The position numbers were made by a program, and so were the translations under genes. Source: Ahniella affigens (GTDB lineage: Bacteria; Pseudomonadota; Gammaproteobacteria; Xanthomonadales; Ahniellaceae). From it: 64,000 nt of DNA. Positions within the stretch are counted from its first letter, which is position 1. Every line of letters begins with the position of its first letter. Under the pieces are notes generated by a model. It was given only the letters and a program-made list of their open reading frames with translations, did no database searches and was not told where the DNA came from. The DNA lies in contig NZ_CP027860.1 of the NCBI RefSeq assembly GCF_003015185.1, forward strand, positions 62,001 through 126,000, written 5' to 3'. Shown in pieces: positions 17,530 to 27,100 of the stretch.

Positions 17530-18375
17530 ATGAGTGGCATTCGCGAAATCATTCTGCCGGTTCTTGATTCCATGCCTGATTCGTATTTGAAGAGCGAATT
17601 GCGGCCCAACTTTGCCGCGCACCATGAAGCGTTTCAGGCTATTGAAGGCGCCTTTCAGCGCCTGACCAGTGCGCCGCAATCCAAGGCTGTGCTCAGACGG
17701 TTTTTTCAAAGCTGGAGCCAAACCAACAACAGCGCCATGACCGTTGCCGGCATCAGCAACCGACTGAGCCAGATCGCGTTTCTGGGGCGGCCGGTCAGGC
17801 ATCGCGATGCTTTATTGAAGAGTCTTTGCAGCCTGCATCGGATTATCGACGAGGATCTCGCCGTGACCCATCGCGTGTTGCACTCTGAGCTGTATTACGC
17901 CATGGCGACCGGGATCGTCGGCGACGACGGCTGGCTGTCCCGGCAATATCTGTCCAAAGAGGCGATCGCCTTCAAAGGGTGGAAGGATACCCAATCGTTA
18001 CGTGATGACGATCTGATGATCGCGTTGTTGACCACGCTGGTACATGAGATTTATACGCACGGCGAGGTGGAATACATTTTGCCGCGATTCAAGCACTGGC
18101 TTGAGGTGGTGCTCGGCCATTCTTCGCACGACGCGGCGAAGACGTTAGGTTGGATCAGTGTGCATTGTGGACCCACTGAAAAGAACCATTTCTTTCATGC
18201 GCGTGACACCATCATGCACTACGCAGAGGCCGTCGGTGCACGGCTGGAATCCTATTCTCTGGCGGCCATCGTCGCTGCCTACTTGCAGAAGAAGGCGGCG
18301 GTGATGTCGGCGATCTTTGCCGACCCGGTGGTCACGAACAGACCACCGCTTCCGGTACTGGCGCAATCGGCCTGA
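17530..18375 (+). CDS. Putative haem-oxygenase-like helical (possibly diiron) enzyme
   Basis: A 281-residue, nearly all-helical protein without signal or membrane segment. His and Glu/Asp pairs occur on successive predicted helices: HRIIDEDLAVTHRVLHSE, EIYTHGEVEYILPRFKHW and EKNHFFHARDTIMHY. The spacing recalls the haem-oxygenase-like diiron oxidase superfamily, where such residues bind two irons, but ligand assignment is by eye and uncertain. A GTG-like upstream start at 17512 is possible; ATG 17530 is preferred. Its stop lies 3-9 bp before the next gene, and it heads a run of four closely packed genes, pointing to an enzyme of the same pathway. It could also be a structural helical protein. 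Confidence 0.5.
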   Translation: MSGIREIILPVLDSMPDSYLKSELRPNFAAHHEAFQAIEGAFQRLTSAPQSKAVLRRFFQSWSQTNNSAMTVAGISNRLSQIAFLGRPVRHRDALLKSLCSLHRIIDEDLAVTHRVLHSELYYAMATGIVGDDGWLSRQYLSKEAIAFKGWKDTQSLRDDDLMIALLTTLVHEIYTHGEVEYILPRFKHWLEVVLGHSSHDAAKTLGWISVHCGPTEKNHFFHARDTIMHYAEAVGARLESYSLAAIVAAYLQKKAAVMSAIFADPVVTNRPPLPVLAQSA

Positions 18376-18384
18376 CTCGTGGAA

Positions 18385-19668
18385 ATGCCTCAGTCATTCC
18401 AAGCCCGAGATGAGGGGTATGGTCCAAGTTGGCGGGGCGCACCTGACTTAGTGGCGCTTGGTGACGCCAATCGCATTCGTGTCAATTTGACCGAGGCACT
18501 CGCCGACTGGTGGCCCGGCGCCTTGCCCGCCATGGCAGACGCCGCCGTGGTGCTGTCGACCGACCAGGTGGCCGCGATGGCTGAATGCTGCGGGGCGTTG
18601 CACCGTGCGTTGCGTGCCGTCGTTCAGCACTACCCACACGATGCGAGGATTCGGGCGATCTACGATCTCAACCCGGCGATGCGTGACATTTTGAGCGTCG
18701 CCGACGGCATGCCGTATCAGGTTGGTTGCTACCGGCCAGACTTCGTATTTGATGCCCAAGGCCACCCAAGAATTTGCGAAATCGGTGCCCGATATCCGCT
18801 CAATGGCTGGGTGATCAGTGCGCTGCTGGAGGCGGCAGTGTCGACTGCTGACTGTGAACCCGCTGCCCCCGTAGTGCCCACGTCGTTCTGGGCACGAGCC
18901 TTCTGGTCGCAGTGGGTGGCATGTAACCCGCCGGGCAGCACCATCGCATTGGTGCATCATCAGGAGCGCGGTTCCGAGGTTCATCGCGCGTTGCGCGTGC
19001 TCGCCGAGTATGGCGTGTCCGTGCGGGACGTAGCGCCGCAGGCATTGCAGATTCGGCACGGCACCATCATGTCGGCGCAGGGTTCGACCTGGCATCCAAT
19101 CGATCACTGTCTGTTGGAGTTGGACCGCAGTGAACTCACTCTGGTCGAGCCCGCCGTGCTGCAGGCCATGATTGCTGGCGGGCAGTATCGAAACGATGTC
19201 CGCACGCTGATTCTGGTGCACGACAAGCGCGTGCTCACGGTGCTGTCCGATCGCGACATTTTGACCGACTTGGTTGGCCCCGAGGACGTGGCAACACTGA
19301 CACCGTGGCTCATTCCAAGTCATGTGGGCAACGATCCAACGGCGCGTGCGCAACTCCTTGCCGCGCCGCAGGACCTGATCGCAAAACGCAGCAGCGGCGG
19401 TCGCGGGATCGATGCCTTGATCCGCTCGCAATGCGCGACGCATGAATGGCGCCAATTGGTCGAGGCCGAATGGTCGTCCTTCATGTTTCAGGACTATCTC
19501 GACCAACTCGATTTCGAGTCTGGCGGCGCAGCCATGCACTTGGTGGGCATGATGCTTTGCTGGAACGAACGCTTTCTGGGGCCGGGCGTGTTCCGTGGTT
19601 CGCAGGACGCGATCATCAACGTGCATCAGGGTCGCGGCCAGCTGTATCCGGTGCAGGTGCGGCCATGA
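18385..19668 (+). CDS. ATP-grasp-like ligase, glutathionylspermidine-synthase-like
   Basis: A 427-residue protein. YRPDFVFDAQGHPRICEIG followed by ARYPLNG resembles the 'RxD...g.p.i.EiNaR.P.nG' block of circularly permuted ATP-grasp enzymes. VLTVLSDRDILTDLVGPED and TPWLIPSH, then LIAKRSSGGRGIDALI, which looks like the nucleotide-binding K-x-GG-x-G segment, also fit. Such enzymes join a carboxylate to an amine through an acyl phosphate. A GTG two codons earlier (18379) is an equal alternative start. It lies directly after the helical protein and overlaps the next gene (ATGA), so it is translationally coupled. The substrate is unknown. Confidence 0.6.
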   Translation: MPQSFQARDEGYGPSWRGAPDLVALGDANRIRVNLTEALADWWPGALPAMADAAVVLSTDQVAAMAECCGALHRALRAVVQHYPHDARIRAIYDLNPAMRDILSVADGMPYQVGCYRPDFVFDAQGHPRICEIGARYPLNGWVISALLEAAVSTADCEPAAPVVPTSFWARAFWSQWVACNPPGSTIALVHHQERGSEVHRALRVLAEYGVSVRDVAPQALQIRHGTIMSAQGSTWHPIDHCLLELDRSELTLVEPAVLQAMIAGGQYRNDVRTLILVHDKRVLTVLSDRDILTDLVGPEDVATLTPWLIPSHVGNDPTARAQLLAAPQDLIAKRSSGGRGIDALIRSQCATHEWRQLVEAEWSSFMFQDYLDQLDFESGGAAMHLVGMMLCWNERFLGPGVFRGSQDAIINVHQGRGQLYPVQVRP

Positions 19669-20606
19669 CAGGGGAGCCGCCGCGCATCAGTATCGTTGTG
19701 CCGCTCTACAACAAGGCGGCTTACATCGGTGACACTATTGCAGCGCTCGCAAATCAGGCGCCACCGCCGGCGGAATTGATCATCGTGGATGATGCGAGTA
19801 CTGACGACAGCGTCGAAAGGTGTCGACAGGCGCTCACGGAGTTTGCCAAGCCGCTTTCCGAAACACGCCAACAACTTATTCTGTCCGAACGAAACAGCGG
19901 CCCAAGCCACGCGCGCAATCGGGGTTTGCAGGACGCAACAGGTGACTGGATCGGGTTTCAGGACGCGGACGACTGCTACACACCTGGGGCGCTCAATCGC
20001 ATCCGGCGCGCGATCCGAGCCTGCGATCCTACGATGCTCGTACTCGGCTATCAGAGTGATCCTGCTGGCGAGCACTTTCCTGACTTGGCAGCATTGGAAG
20101 GTGAATGCGCTGCGCTTGAGTGTGGCTTGCAGCAATTGCGGACGCCGCTTCTCACCGTGACGGGCCCGGACTTTTTCATGGGGCGGGCAAGCAATGTGAT
20201 GATCCGCCGCGAGCACTTGCGTGGCTTATGGTTCGATGAAACCGCGACACTCAATGAAGGGATCGATTTCTGGTATCGCGTCTTGCGTTCCGTGCTCGCC
20301 ACCACGCCAGACGCGCGGATCGGCCTCTTGACCGAACCCATGATTCGCTTTCGGATCCTGCCCGACAGCCTGTCACACCAGGCTCGCCATCGTTGGCAGG
20401 ACTTGCCGCCGCCGCCCAGCATTGCGCGCTATCTGGACAGCACCGATCCCTTCGATCAACGTCTGATCCGCACACTGGCTGCGCGCTGGACCGAATACGC
20501 CGATTGGTCGCTGAAAGACGCGAGCGAGCAGCGCGCGTTCTTTGCTGCGCACGCGACGTTGCTGCAGCGTGTTGCACTGAGGGCGTCGAGTCGAGGTGAG
20601 GCATGA
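19665..20606 (+). CDS. Glycosyltransferase family 2
   Basis: A 313-residue GT-A glycosyltransferase. ISIVVPLYNKAAYIGDTI at the N-terminus, LIIVDDASTDDS, the NSGPSHARNRGL segment and FQDADD (the metal-binding DxD) are classical GT2 motifs. It lacks membrane helices, so it is probably a cytosolic or peripheral enzyme adding a sugar to an acceptor made by its neighbours. The ATG at 19665 overlaps the previous stop, which fixes the start against a much longer frame starting at 19446. Donor and acceptor cannot be read from the sequence. Confidence 0.9.
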   Translation: MTGEPPRISIVVPLYNKAAYIGDTIAALANQAPPPAELIIVDDASTDDSVERCRQALTEFAKPLSETRQQLILSERNSGPSHARNRGLQDATGDWIGFQDADDCYTPGALNRIRRAIRACDPTMLVLGYQSDPAGEHFPDLAALEGECAALECGLQQLRTPLLTVTGPDFFMGRASNVMIRREHLRGLWFDETATLNEGIDFWYRVLRSVLATTPDARIGLLTEPMIRFRILPDSLSHQARHRWQDLPPPPSIARYLDSTDPFDQRLIRTLAARWTEYADWSLKDASEQRAFFAAHATLLQRVALRASSRGEA

Positions 20607-21793
20607 GCCAGGCAGCGTCATTGGGGGACGAAGCCATTCTGGCGCAGTGCTTTGCCTGGGCGAAAGAGCATCCCTTCTATCGAGGCTTGTATTCGCCTTT
20701 GCAACAGTGGCACGACGCGCCAGCGCTCGAGAAATCGCATTTGCTGGCGGCGCTGGACAGCTTTGACGTCCATGCCGAACGGCGGGGCCTGTATTTGGTG
20801 CGCTCCGGTGGAAGCAGTCACGCGCCCCTCATCTTCCCGGTTGCAATTGACGAAAACCACGCTCAGCGCAAAGCCTTGGCGGAGGCACTGGTGCATGCCG
20901 ACCTATTTTGCCCCGGCGACCTTGTCCTCAATGTGCTGGGGTACTCTGACCTGTATCGCAGCGCAGCCATTCTCGATGATTTGCTGGAGCGTTGCGGCGC
21001 GACCACCTTGGCAGTCAGTGCCCATGCCAAGTATGAGGACATGATTGCGATTGCTCGCAAATTCCGGCCGACACACGTTGTGGGCACGCCCTCCAAGCTT
21101 CGCCAACTGGCGCAGGTGCTGGCGCTCGCCGGAGAGACGCTGGCGATTCCGAATCTGGTCTATGCCGGTGAGGTGATGCGGCAGGAAACGCGCGCGGTGC
21201 TGGCGGATCGCTTGGGCGCTGGCCGCATCCTGTCACTGTACGGCGCTGCGGAAACCGGAATTTGGGCGTGGTCAGCTCCTGGCGCTGCGCCTGGTCACTT
21301 CGGCATCCTGGATGGCGTGGTCGTTGAAATCCTGGATCCGGACCAGGATGGATTTGGGTCCGTGGCCGTCACCAATAGCTATCGGCGCCGGTTTCCGGTG
21401 TTCCGGTATCGCCTGGGCGATACCGCCCGCCTGATATCAATCGATGGTCAGCGATGTCTGGAGCTCAGGGGGCGTGATGCGCACTCATTCCAGTTTGATG
21501 AGCTCACGTTCGATCTGCAGCCAGTGTTGGCCCTTGCGGGGCAGTCGGAGTATGCGCAGCTGCACCTGGAGTCGATGGCAAACGGTCGGGACTTTGCGCA
21601 TCTCAAGGTTGTCCCGATGTTCGGCACCACCGTGACGCCGGAAGCGCTCGAGCGGATCCAGACGACTTTGAGCGCGTTGCTCCGGCACGATTTGGGCACG
21701 GCCGCTGTGCGGGTGACCGCTGTCAGCATTGCCGATCTCTATCATGATCCGCATACAGCCAAGGTGCCGCTGCTGGTCGACCGCCGTAGCTGA
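20603..21793 (+). CDS. PaaK/LuxE-like adenylate-forming enzyme
   Basis: A 396-residue member of the phenylacetate-CoA ligase-like branch of the ANL superfamily. LYLVRSGGSSHAPLIFP is the P-loop equivalent (usually TSGTTG), LSLYGAAETG the A5 adenylate motif, and FPVFRYRLGDTARL the A7 motif (P-x5-YxxGD). A reduced C-terminal domain follows. It would activate a carboxylic acid as an acyl-adenylate. It overlaps the glycosyltransferase by 4 bp (ATGA), forming the last gene of the four-gene block. The glycine/serine-poor P-loop (RSGGSS) is shorter than canonical, so substrate and thiol acceptor are uncertain. Confidence 0.85.
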   Translation: MSQAASLGDEAILAQCFAWAKEHPFYRGLYSPLQQWHDAPALEKSHLLAALDSFDVHAERRGLYLVRSGGSSHAPLIFPVAIDENHAQRKALAEALVHADLFCPGDLVLNVLGYSDLYRSAAILDDLLERCGATTLAVSAHAKYEDMIAIARKFRPTHVVGTPSKLRQLAQVLALAGETLAIPNLVYAGEVMRQETRAVLADRLGAGRILSLYGAAETGIWAWSAPGAAPGHFGILDGVVVEILDPDQDGFGSVAVTNSYRRRFPVFRYRLGDTARLISIDGQRCLELRGRDAHSFQFDELTFDLQPVLALAGQSEYAQLHLESMANGRDFAHLKVVPMFGTTVTPEALERIQTTLSALLRHDLGTAAVRVTAVSIADLYHDPHTAKVPLLVDRRS

Positions 21794-21914
21794 TCTGAGA
21801 CACCAATCCGAACCGTTTTTGGTGCTGGACTTCCAGCCGTATTGATCCGATAGACTCCACGGAGGCGCGAGCCAAGGGGGCAGGCGCCGAATACCTGACC
21901 AGGAGACTCGATTG

Positions 21915-24056
21915 ATGAGTGCGCTTGCTATGCCGGTCCACACCTATGTGGTGCCGACGCTGCCGCAGTTCGACACGGACGCGGGCCGTGATGCCCGCCA
22001 GTTCCAGCTGTCATTGGCGCGGACCAACTACAACTACATGCACAGCTACCTGGAGCAGGTCCCGCTGTCGGCGGGCGTTCCGGGCGGAGAAGGATTCTCG
22101 CCGCAGTTCATCGAGAAGGTTCTCAAAGTCATCGTGCCGATGCTTGAGAATTTCAAGGCAGCGGTGCACGCGGTACTGAAGCGCGAGTTGGAAGGGGACT
22201 TGCCTGGCCCGGAAATTGAGGCCTTGCAAGCCGCCTACGACAAACTGGTCCATGACTTCGGTATCTTGAATCCGATCAAGGACATCAAGGACATCCACGC
22301 CTTTCTTGGGGCCTTGACGCGCACCGCCAAGGCGCTTGAAGGATTGACGCGGGTGCCCGGTGACTTGGAGCAAATGGTCAAGGGGCTGGAGACAGTGTTT
22401 GCTGAAACGCTGAAAACGCCCACTGCCTTTCTCAAGTCAACGTTGTTCGACACCTTGCGTGGCGAGCGCGGTCATGCGTATTTGCGTCCGCAGTCGATCG
22501 ATGACTACGAGGCCTTGTTCGGGGCCTTGAAGCCACCGACGATGCTTTCTCTGCCGCATGCGCCGTGGATGACCTCGACCGAAAAGCCGTGCCTGCAGGA
22601 TTGGTATTTCGGTTGGATGCAGATTGCGGGCTACAACACGACCAACTTGAAGGGCGTGGTGAGCTCGGTGGTGCCAGACAGCGATACCGTAGTGCTGGCC
22701 GACTTGCAAAAGAAAATGCCGATCACGGATGCGTTACTGCAGTCGGTGACCGGCGACCAGACCCTGACGCTCGCTGACGCAATCGCCAAGCACCGCCTTT
22801 ATGTCGTGGACTACGAGGTCTTTGCGGGTGCAACGTCAGACCCGTTGCACGGAGAACAGCGCTATCTGACGGCGCCCATCGCGTTGTTCTATTGGAATCC
22901 GACGGCACCACCAGGCTATCCGCCGAGCCCCGAGGGGGTGATGCAGCCGATCGCCATCCAGCTCGGTCAGCACTTTGATGCCGAGGCGACCCCGATTTAC
23001 ACCCCAAACAACAGCGCTGGGGGTAACGACGCCAGCCTGCTGAAATGGCGCATTGCCAAGTTCTTCATCAACGCGACGTGCGCGATGCAACACGAGTCGA
23101 TTGCCCATCTTGGCGACTGCCATCTGATCGTCGAGCCGTTTATTGTCGCCGCGCATCGCCAGCTCGCCGAAACCCACCCACTGCTCAAGCTGCTGCTCCC
23201 GCATTTTCGGTTCACGATCAACATCAACGATGATGCGATTCACAGCTTGATCACGCCGGGCGGCGTCGTTGCCACGAACGTCGGGCCCAAGATCGAAGAC
23301 ACGCTGGCGGCCGTCGGCAACGCCCACGCCAATTATCGATGGGACCAGCGGAATCCGGAACGCCTGTTCAAACGGCGTGGTGTTGATCAGATTCCGGTGT
23401 TTCCGTTCCGCGACGATACGCTGCTGCTGTACGCTGCGATCAAGCCTTGGGTCCGCAATTACCTGAAGCTCTACTACGTCAACGATCAGGCGGTGCGTGA
23501 TGACACCGAACTGCAGGGCTTCGTCAACGAGCTTGTGCTGCCGCAGTATTGTGGCTTCAAGGGCATGAATGGCCTCGTCGATACGGGTGATCCCAAACGC
23601 CCGGTGCGCATTGAGAGTTTCGACTATCTCTGCGAGATGGTGTCGCAACTCATTTACACCGCCGGCCCGCAGCATGCATCCGTGAACTATGCGCAGTACA
23701 CGATGATGTCGTACATGCCCTCCGTGGGCGGCACGATCTATGCGCCACCACCGCCGCGCGCCATGGTGCTGCATTCGGTTCAGGACTGCCTGCCTTGGTA
23801 TCCGGCGCTGGATGTGGCGCTGTATACCTTCTCGTTCGAGTACCTGCTGACCGAAGTGCAGTACGACACTTTCGGGCACTACGATCCGGATCCGCGGGTT
23901 CCGTATTTTCAGGATCCGCGCGTTTGGCCGCTGAACGAAGACTTCAAGGAAGCGCTTGCCGTGGCCGAGATACAGATTCGCAAGCGCAATGCCACGCGGC
24001 CGATGGAATACGCACTGCAGATTCCATCATTGATTCCGAACAGCATCAGCATCTGA
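21915..24056 (+). CDS. Lipoxygenase (iron-dependent fatty-acid dioxygenase)
   Basis: Adds O2 to cis,cis-1,4-pentadiene fatty acids to give hydroperoxides. A 713-residue protein lacking the plant N-terminal PLAT domain. The first metal pair is His393 and His398 in MQHESIAHLGDCH; the second set is His587 and Asn591 in PQHASVNYAQY; the chain ends in Ile713 (NSISI), the expected fifth iron ligand. ATG 21915 follows AGGAGA. No clear signal peptide is seen, unlike secreted Pseudomonas lipoxygenases. It lies 121 bp after the PaaK-like gene on the same strand, so it may be in that transcription unit or separately promoted. Bacterial lipoxygenases are sporadic, suggesting transfer. Confidence 0.93.
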   Translation: MSALAMPVHTYVVPTLPQFDTDAGRDARQFQLSLARTNYNYMHSYLEQVPLSAGVPGGEGFSPQFIEKVLKVIVPMLENFKAAVHAVLKRELEGDLPGPEIEALQAAYDKLVHDFGILNPIKDIKDIHAFLGALTRTAKALEGLTRVPGDLEQMVKGLETVFAETLKTPTAFLKSTLFDTLRGERGHAYLRPQSIDDYEALFGALKPPTMLSLPHAPWMTSTEKPCLQDWYFGWMQIAGYNTTNLKGVVSSVVPDSDTVVLADLQKKMPITDALLQSVTGDQTLTLADAIAKHRLYVVDYEVFAGATSDPLHGEQRYLTAPIALFYWNPTAPPGYPPSPEGVMQPIAIQLGQHFDAEATPIYTPNNSAGGNDASLLKWRIAKFFINATCAMQHESIAHLGDCHLIVEPFIVAAHRQLAETHPLLKLLLPHFRFTININDDAIHSLITPGGVVATNVGPKIEDTLAAVGNAHANYRWDQRNPERLFKRRGVDQIPVFPFRDDTLLLYAAIKPWVRNYLKLYYVNDQAVRDDTELQGFVNELVLPQYCGFKGMNGLVDTGDPKRPVRIESFDYLCEMVSQLIYTAGPQHASVNYAQYTMMSYMPSVGGTIYAPPPPRAMVLHSVQDCLPWYPALDVALYTFSFEYLLTEVQYDTFGHYDPDPRVPYFQDPRVWPLNEDFKEALAVAEIQIRKRNATRPMEYALQIPSLIPNSISI

Positions 24057-24085
24057 CCTGCCTTGAAGTGTGGCAACGTATCGAT

Positions 24086-24111
24086 CCCATCCCGGTTCTG
24101 GCCGGGATGGG
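24086..24111. terminator. Hairpin between convergent genes, probable terminator
   Basis: CCCATCCCGG and CCGGGATGGG form a perfect 10-bp stem with a 6-nt loop, 30 bp past the lipoxygenase stop and 44 bp from the end of the convergent kinase gene. No long T-run is present on either side, so termination efficiency is uncertain. Confidence 0.6.
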
Positions 24112-24154
24112 TGATGATGGCTTGCCGAGCTCGCCCGCTCAGTGCGGCAACCAA

Positions 24155-27100
24155 TCAACCCTGACGCCAGCAGTTACGGCCATCCTGCTTGGCGCGATAC
24201 AGGGCCTGGTCGGCGCGCGCGATCAGCGTTAGTGGGCTCGTCAGGATTTGGTCGTCCGCAGTTGCTTCAGCTGGTTGCAGGCTGCTGACGCCGATGCTGA
24301 GTGTGACCCAGGGGCCAACACTCGAGCGCGGGTGGGCCAAGGCTTGCGCCGCCACCGCCGCGAGGCTCTGCTCGGCCACCTGAGTGCCGGCAACGAGGTT
24401 CGTCTCGGGGATCAGCATGGCAAATTCTTCGCCGCCATAGCGGGCCACCATGCCTCGGCACGCCACGGCCACCGATTCCAGCGTGCGCGCTACCTGGCCG
24501 ATGCACTGGTCGCCTTCCAGATGCCCTTGGCTGTCGTTGTATTGCTTGAAATGATCGATGTCGATCATCAGCAGGGATAACGGGGTGCCATCCCGCAGGC
24601 TACGTCGCCACTCGACATCGAGCCGCTCATCGAATGCGCGCCGGTTCGCAATACCGGTCAGCCCGTCTTTCATGGTCATCATCCGAAGCTCGTGCGTGCG
24701 CGCCTCAACCTTCGCTTCCAGGTGCTCGACCAAGTGCGCGTTGACGAGCGAGATGGCCGCTTGCGCACTGAGCAGCTCCAGCGTTTGCTGTTGCTTGACG
24801 GTGAATGCATTCTCGAGCTGGTTGTTTTCCAGGTAGACGAGCGCGACGATTCGACCTTGGGTGATGACCGGCAGACACAGCACGGACCTCGGCTGGCGTG
24901 CTGCCAAATAGGCGCTGCGGGCAAAACGATCATCCAGATGGGGGCTGTTGATCACCAGCGTGGTCCGCGTCAGGCGTGCATACTCGATCAGTTCGCTCGG
25001 CAGCCAGCCGACATTGGCCTCGGCGCCTGGGTCGCCGAGTGGCCGCGCGATGCGACTCGATTCCAGGCGCTTCGCCGGGCTCAATCCCCCAACGACTTCG
25101 ACCATCAGCCGGCCGTTGTCATCCAGGACAATGGCCCCGCGCTCTGCGCCGGCGTTCTCAAGCAGCACCGACAGCATCTGGCGGAGCAATGAATCGAGTT
25201 GCAGTTCGCGTGCCAGCAGTTGGTTGGCTTTCAGTAGCGATTGCAAGTCCAGGTAGCTGGCATGTTCGCTCGTATGCCGATACGTGCCGCCGCTCGTGTT
25301 ACTCGCGTTGCGGATGCGGTAACTCGACAAGGACACATCCGGCCAACGCCGTTCCAGTTCGGCGCATTTGGCGGACGCACCCCAACGGCGATAGAGGTGA
25401 TACGCCTCTTTGATGAAATTGCGTGCCAATTGCCGTTGCTGGTGACTGGCCCAGAAATCTGCATAGCGCTCGTTCGCTAGCGCTTCGCACACCAGGAACC
25501 CAGCGTCGCCGGCAGCTTCAATGGCTTGCGCATAGAAGTCCATGGCGGCGCGTTCCTCGCCCCGCACGCGAGCCAGCTCCGCCGCAATCAGCAGTGCTTT
25601 GTGTCGGAAATTGCCAGCGCAATCTGCTGACCAAGTTCGGAACAACGTGAGCAACTGCTCGGCTTCAGTCTGGCGTGCCTCTGGCGACTTGCCGCTGGCC
25701 TCGGCGAAACTGTCGCGCAGAAGCCCCATCGCAAGATAGAACTGCGCCTCGACCCAAGTGGGGCTGTCTGGCAGGCACATCCCAATCATGCCGACCTGTG
25801 CCGCCGCCTGGGTCCACTGACTGGGGGCGTCGAAGAGATACGCATGCCGAAGCATCGCGGTCTGCAGGAACGCAAGCGGGATCGATGGCGTCTGGTAGTC
25901 GCCCTGAAACACGAGGTCGATCTGAAAACTGTCCGTGTCGAAACTGAGCAGGTCGCGGGTCTCGCCCTTCAGCGCGAGCATTGGCTGAATCACCCCCACG
26001 CGCAGCATTGCATCCGACTTCGGCTGTCGACTCTTCTTCAAGAACTTCAGCGCGCGCTCGCAATCGAGTGCCAGTTCGTCGAGCGGTACGCCCATGATTG
26101 CGCGGTTGACGGCCGCAAGCAGCACGCAAAAGCCGCCGGAGAGTGGGTTGATGCCGGTCAACGCGAGCTCCAGGCCGCGCTCCATGTAGGGCAATGTCGC
26201 CGACAATGGTTCGCACCAATGCTGATAGAACGGCGAAAAGTACTGGTACACCGGCATGCGGAAGTACTGGCTGTGGCGCTGCTCGGCGATCGTCAGCGCG
26301 AGACGGCCCATGGCATGGCACTGCCCATATGGCTTCTTCATGGCCGCCATGGCCGTCATGTACGTCACGTAGGCGATGCACGCCAAGTCACTCTGGCCGT
26401 GTGTCAGCGTCGTTTGCACCAATCGGCACGCATCGACGGCGAACGACGCAAACGCGCCACTCTGGTAAGTCGCATAAGACAACGCGAAGTAGACGCGCAT
26501 CTCCAGAAGGCGCTCGGCGTCGTGCATCTCTGGCGCCGACAGCAAAGCCTCATGGGTAAATGGTGCCAATGCCTGTTCAGTGGCCGCAAACTCACTCGGG
26601 AATAGCGCCCCCGCATCTGATTCGGTTTCTGGAAATGGACGGCCGAGCAGCGCCAACGCCTCGCGCAGCACAGGCATGGCATCGGGAAAGCGGCCTTGAA
26701 TGTGCAACTGATCGGCATGTACGAGCAGCATGCTGACCTTGCCGATCACCGTTGGTGCAGCGTGAATGGCTTCTGGATAGAGTGCCTCAGCGGCTTCGAA
26801 ATTTCCGGACAGATATTCGGCCTCGGCCAACTCGCGATACAGCAGCACCGTGTTGTCAGGATCCGTCTGCCAGGCATCGTCCGGTAACAGGGCTCGTGCC
26901 TGCCGCAAATGTCTGACCGCTGCATCCAATGCGGCGGCGTGCTTCGCGCGCAGACCAGCGTGGCGATTCAAGGCACTGAGTTCGGCACGCTCGGCCGGGT
27001 CCTGAATCAGCGCCATGGCGCCGTTCAAGCACGCCAGAATCGTGAACAGACGTGCTTCGCGCTCGCCGCCCTGACACGTGGCCAGAAAACGGCGGCCACA

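Noticed and set aside
19446..19664. Longer start for the GT2 glycosyltransferase
   Set aside because: It overlaps the upstream gene by over 200 bp; ATG 19665 in an ATGA overlap opens the canonical GT2 strand.
22836..23879. 347-residue minus-strand frame opposite the lipoxygenase
   Set aside because: Shadow of a GC-rich gene; Arg/His/Gln-rich sequence without domain motifs, while the plus frame has all lipoxygenase ligands.
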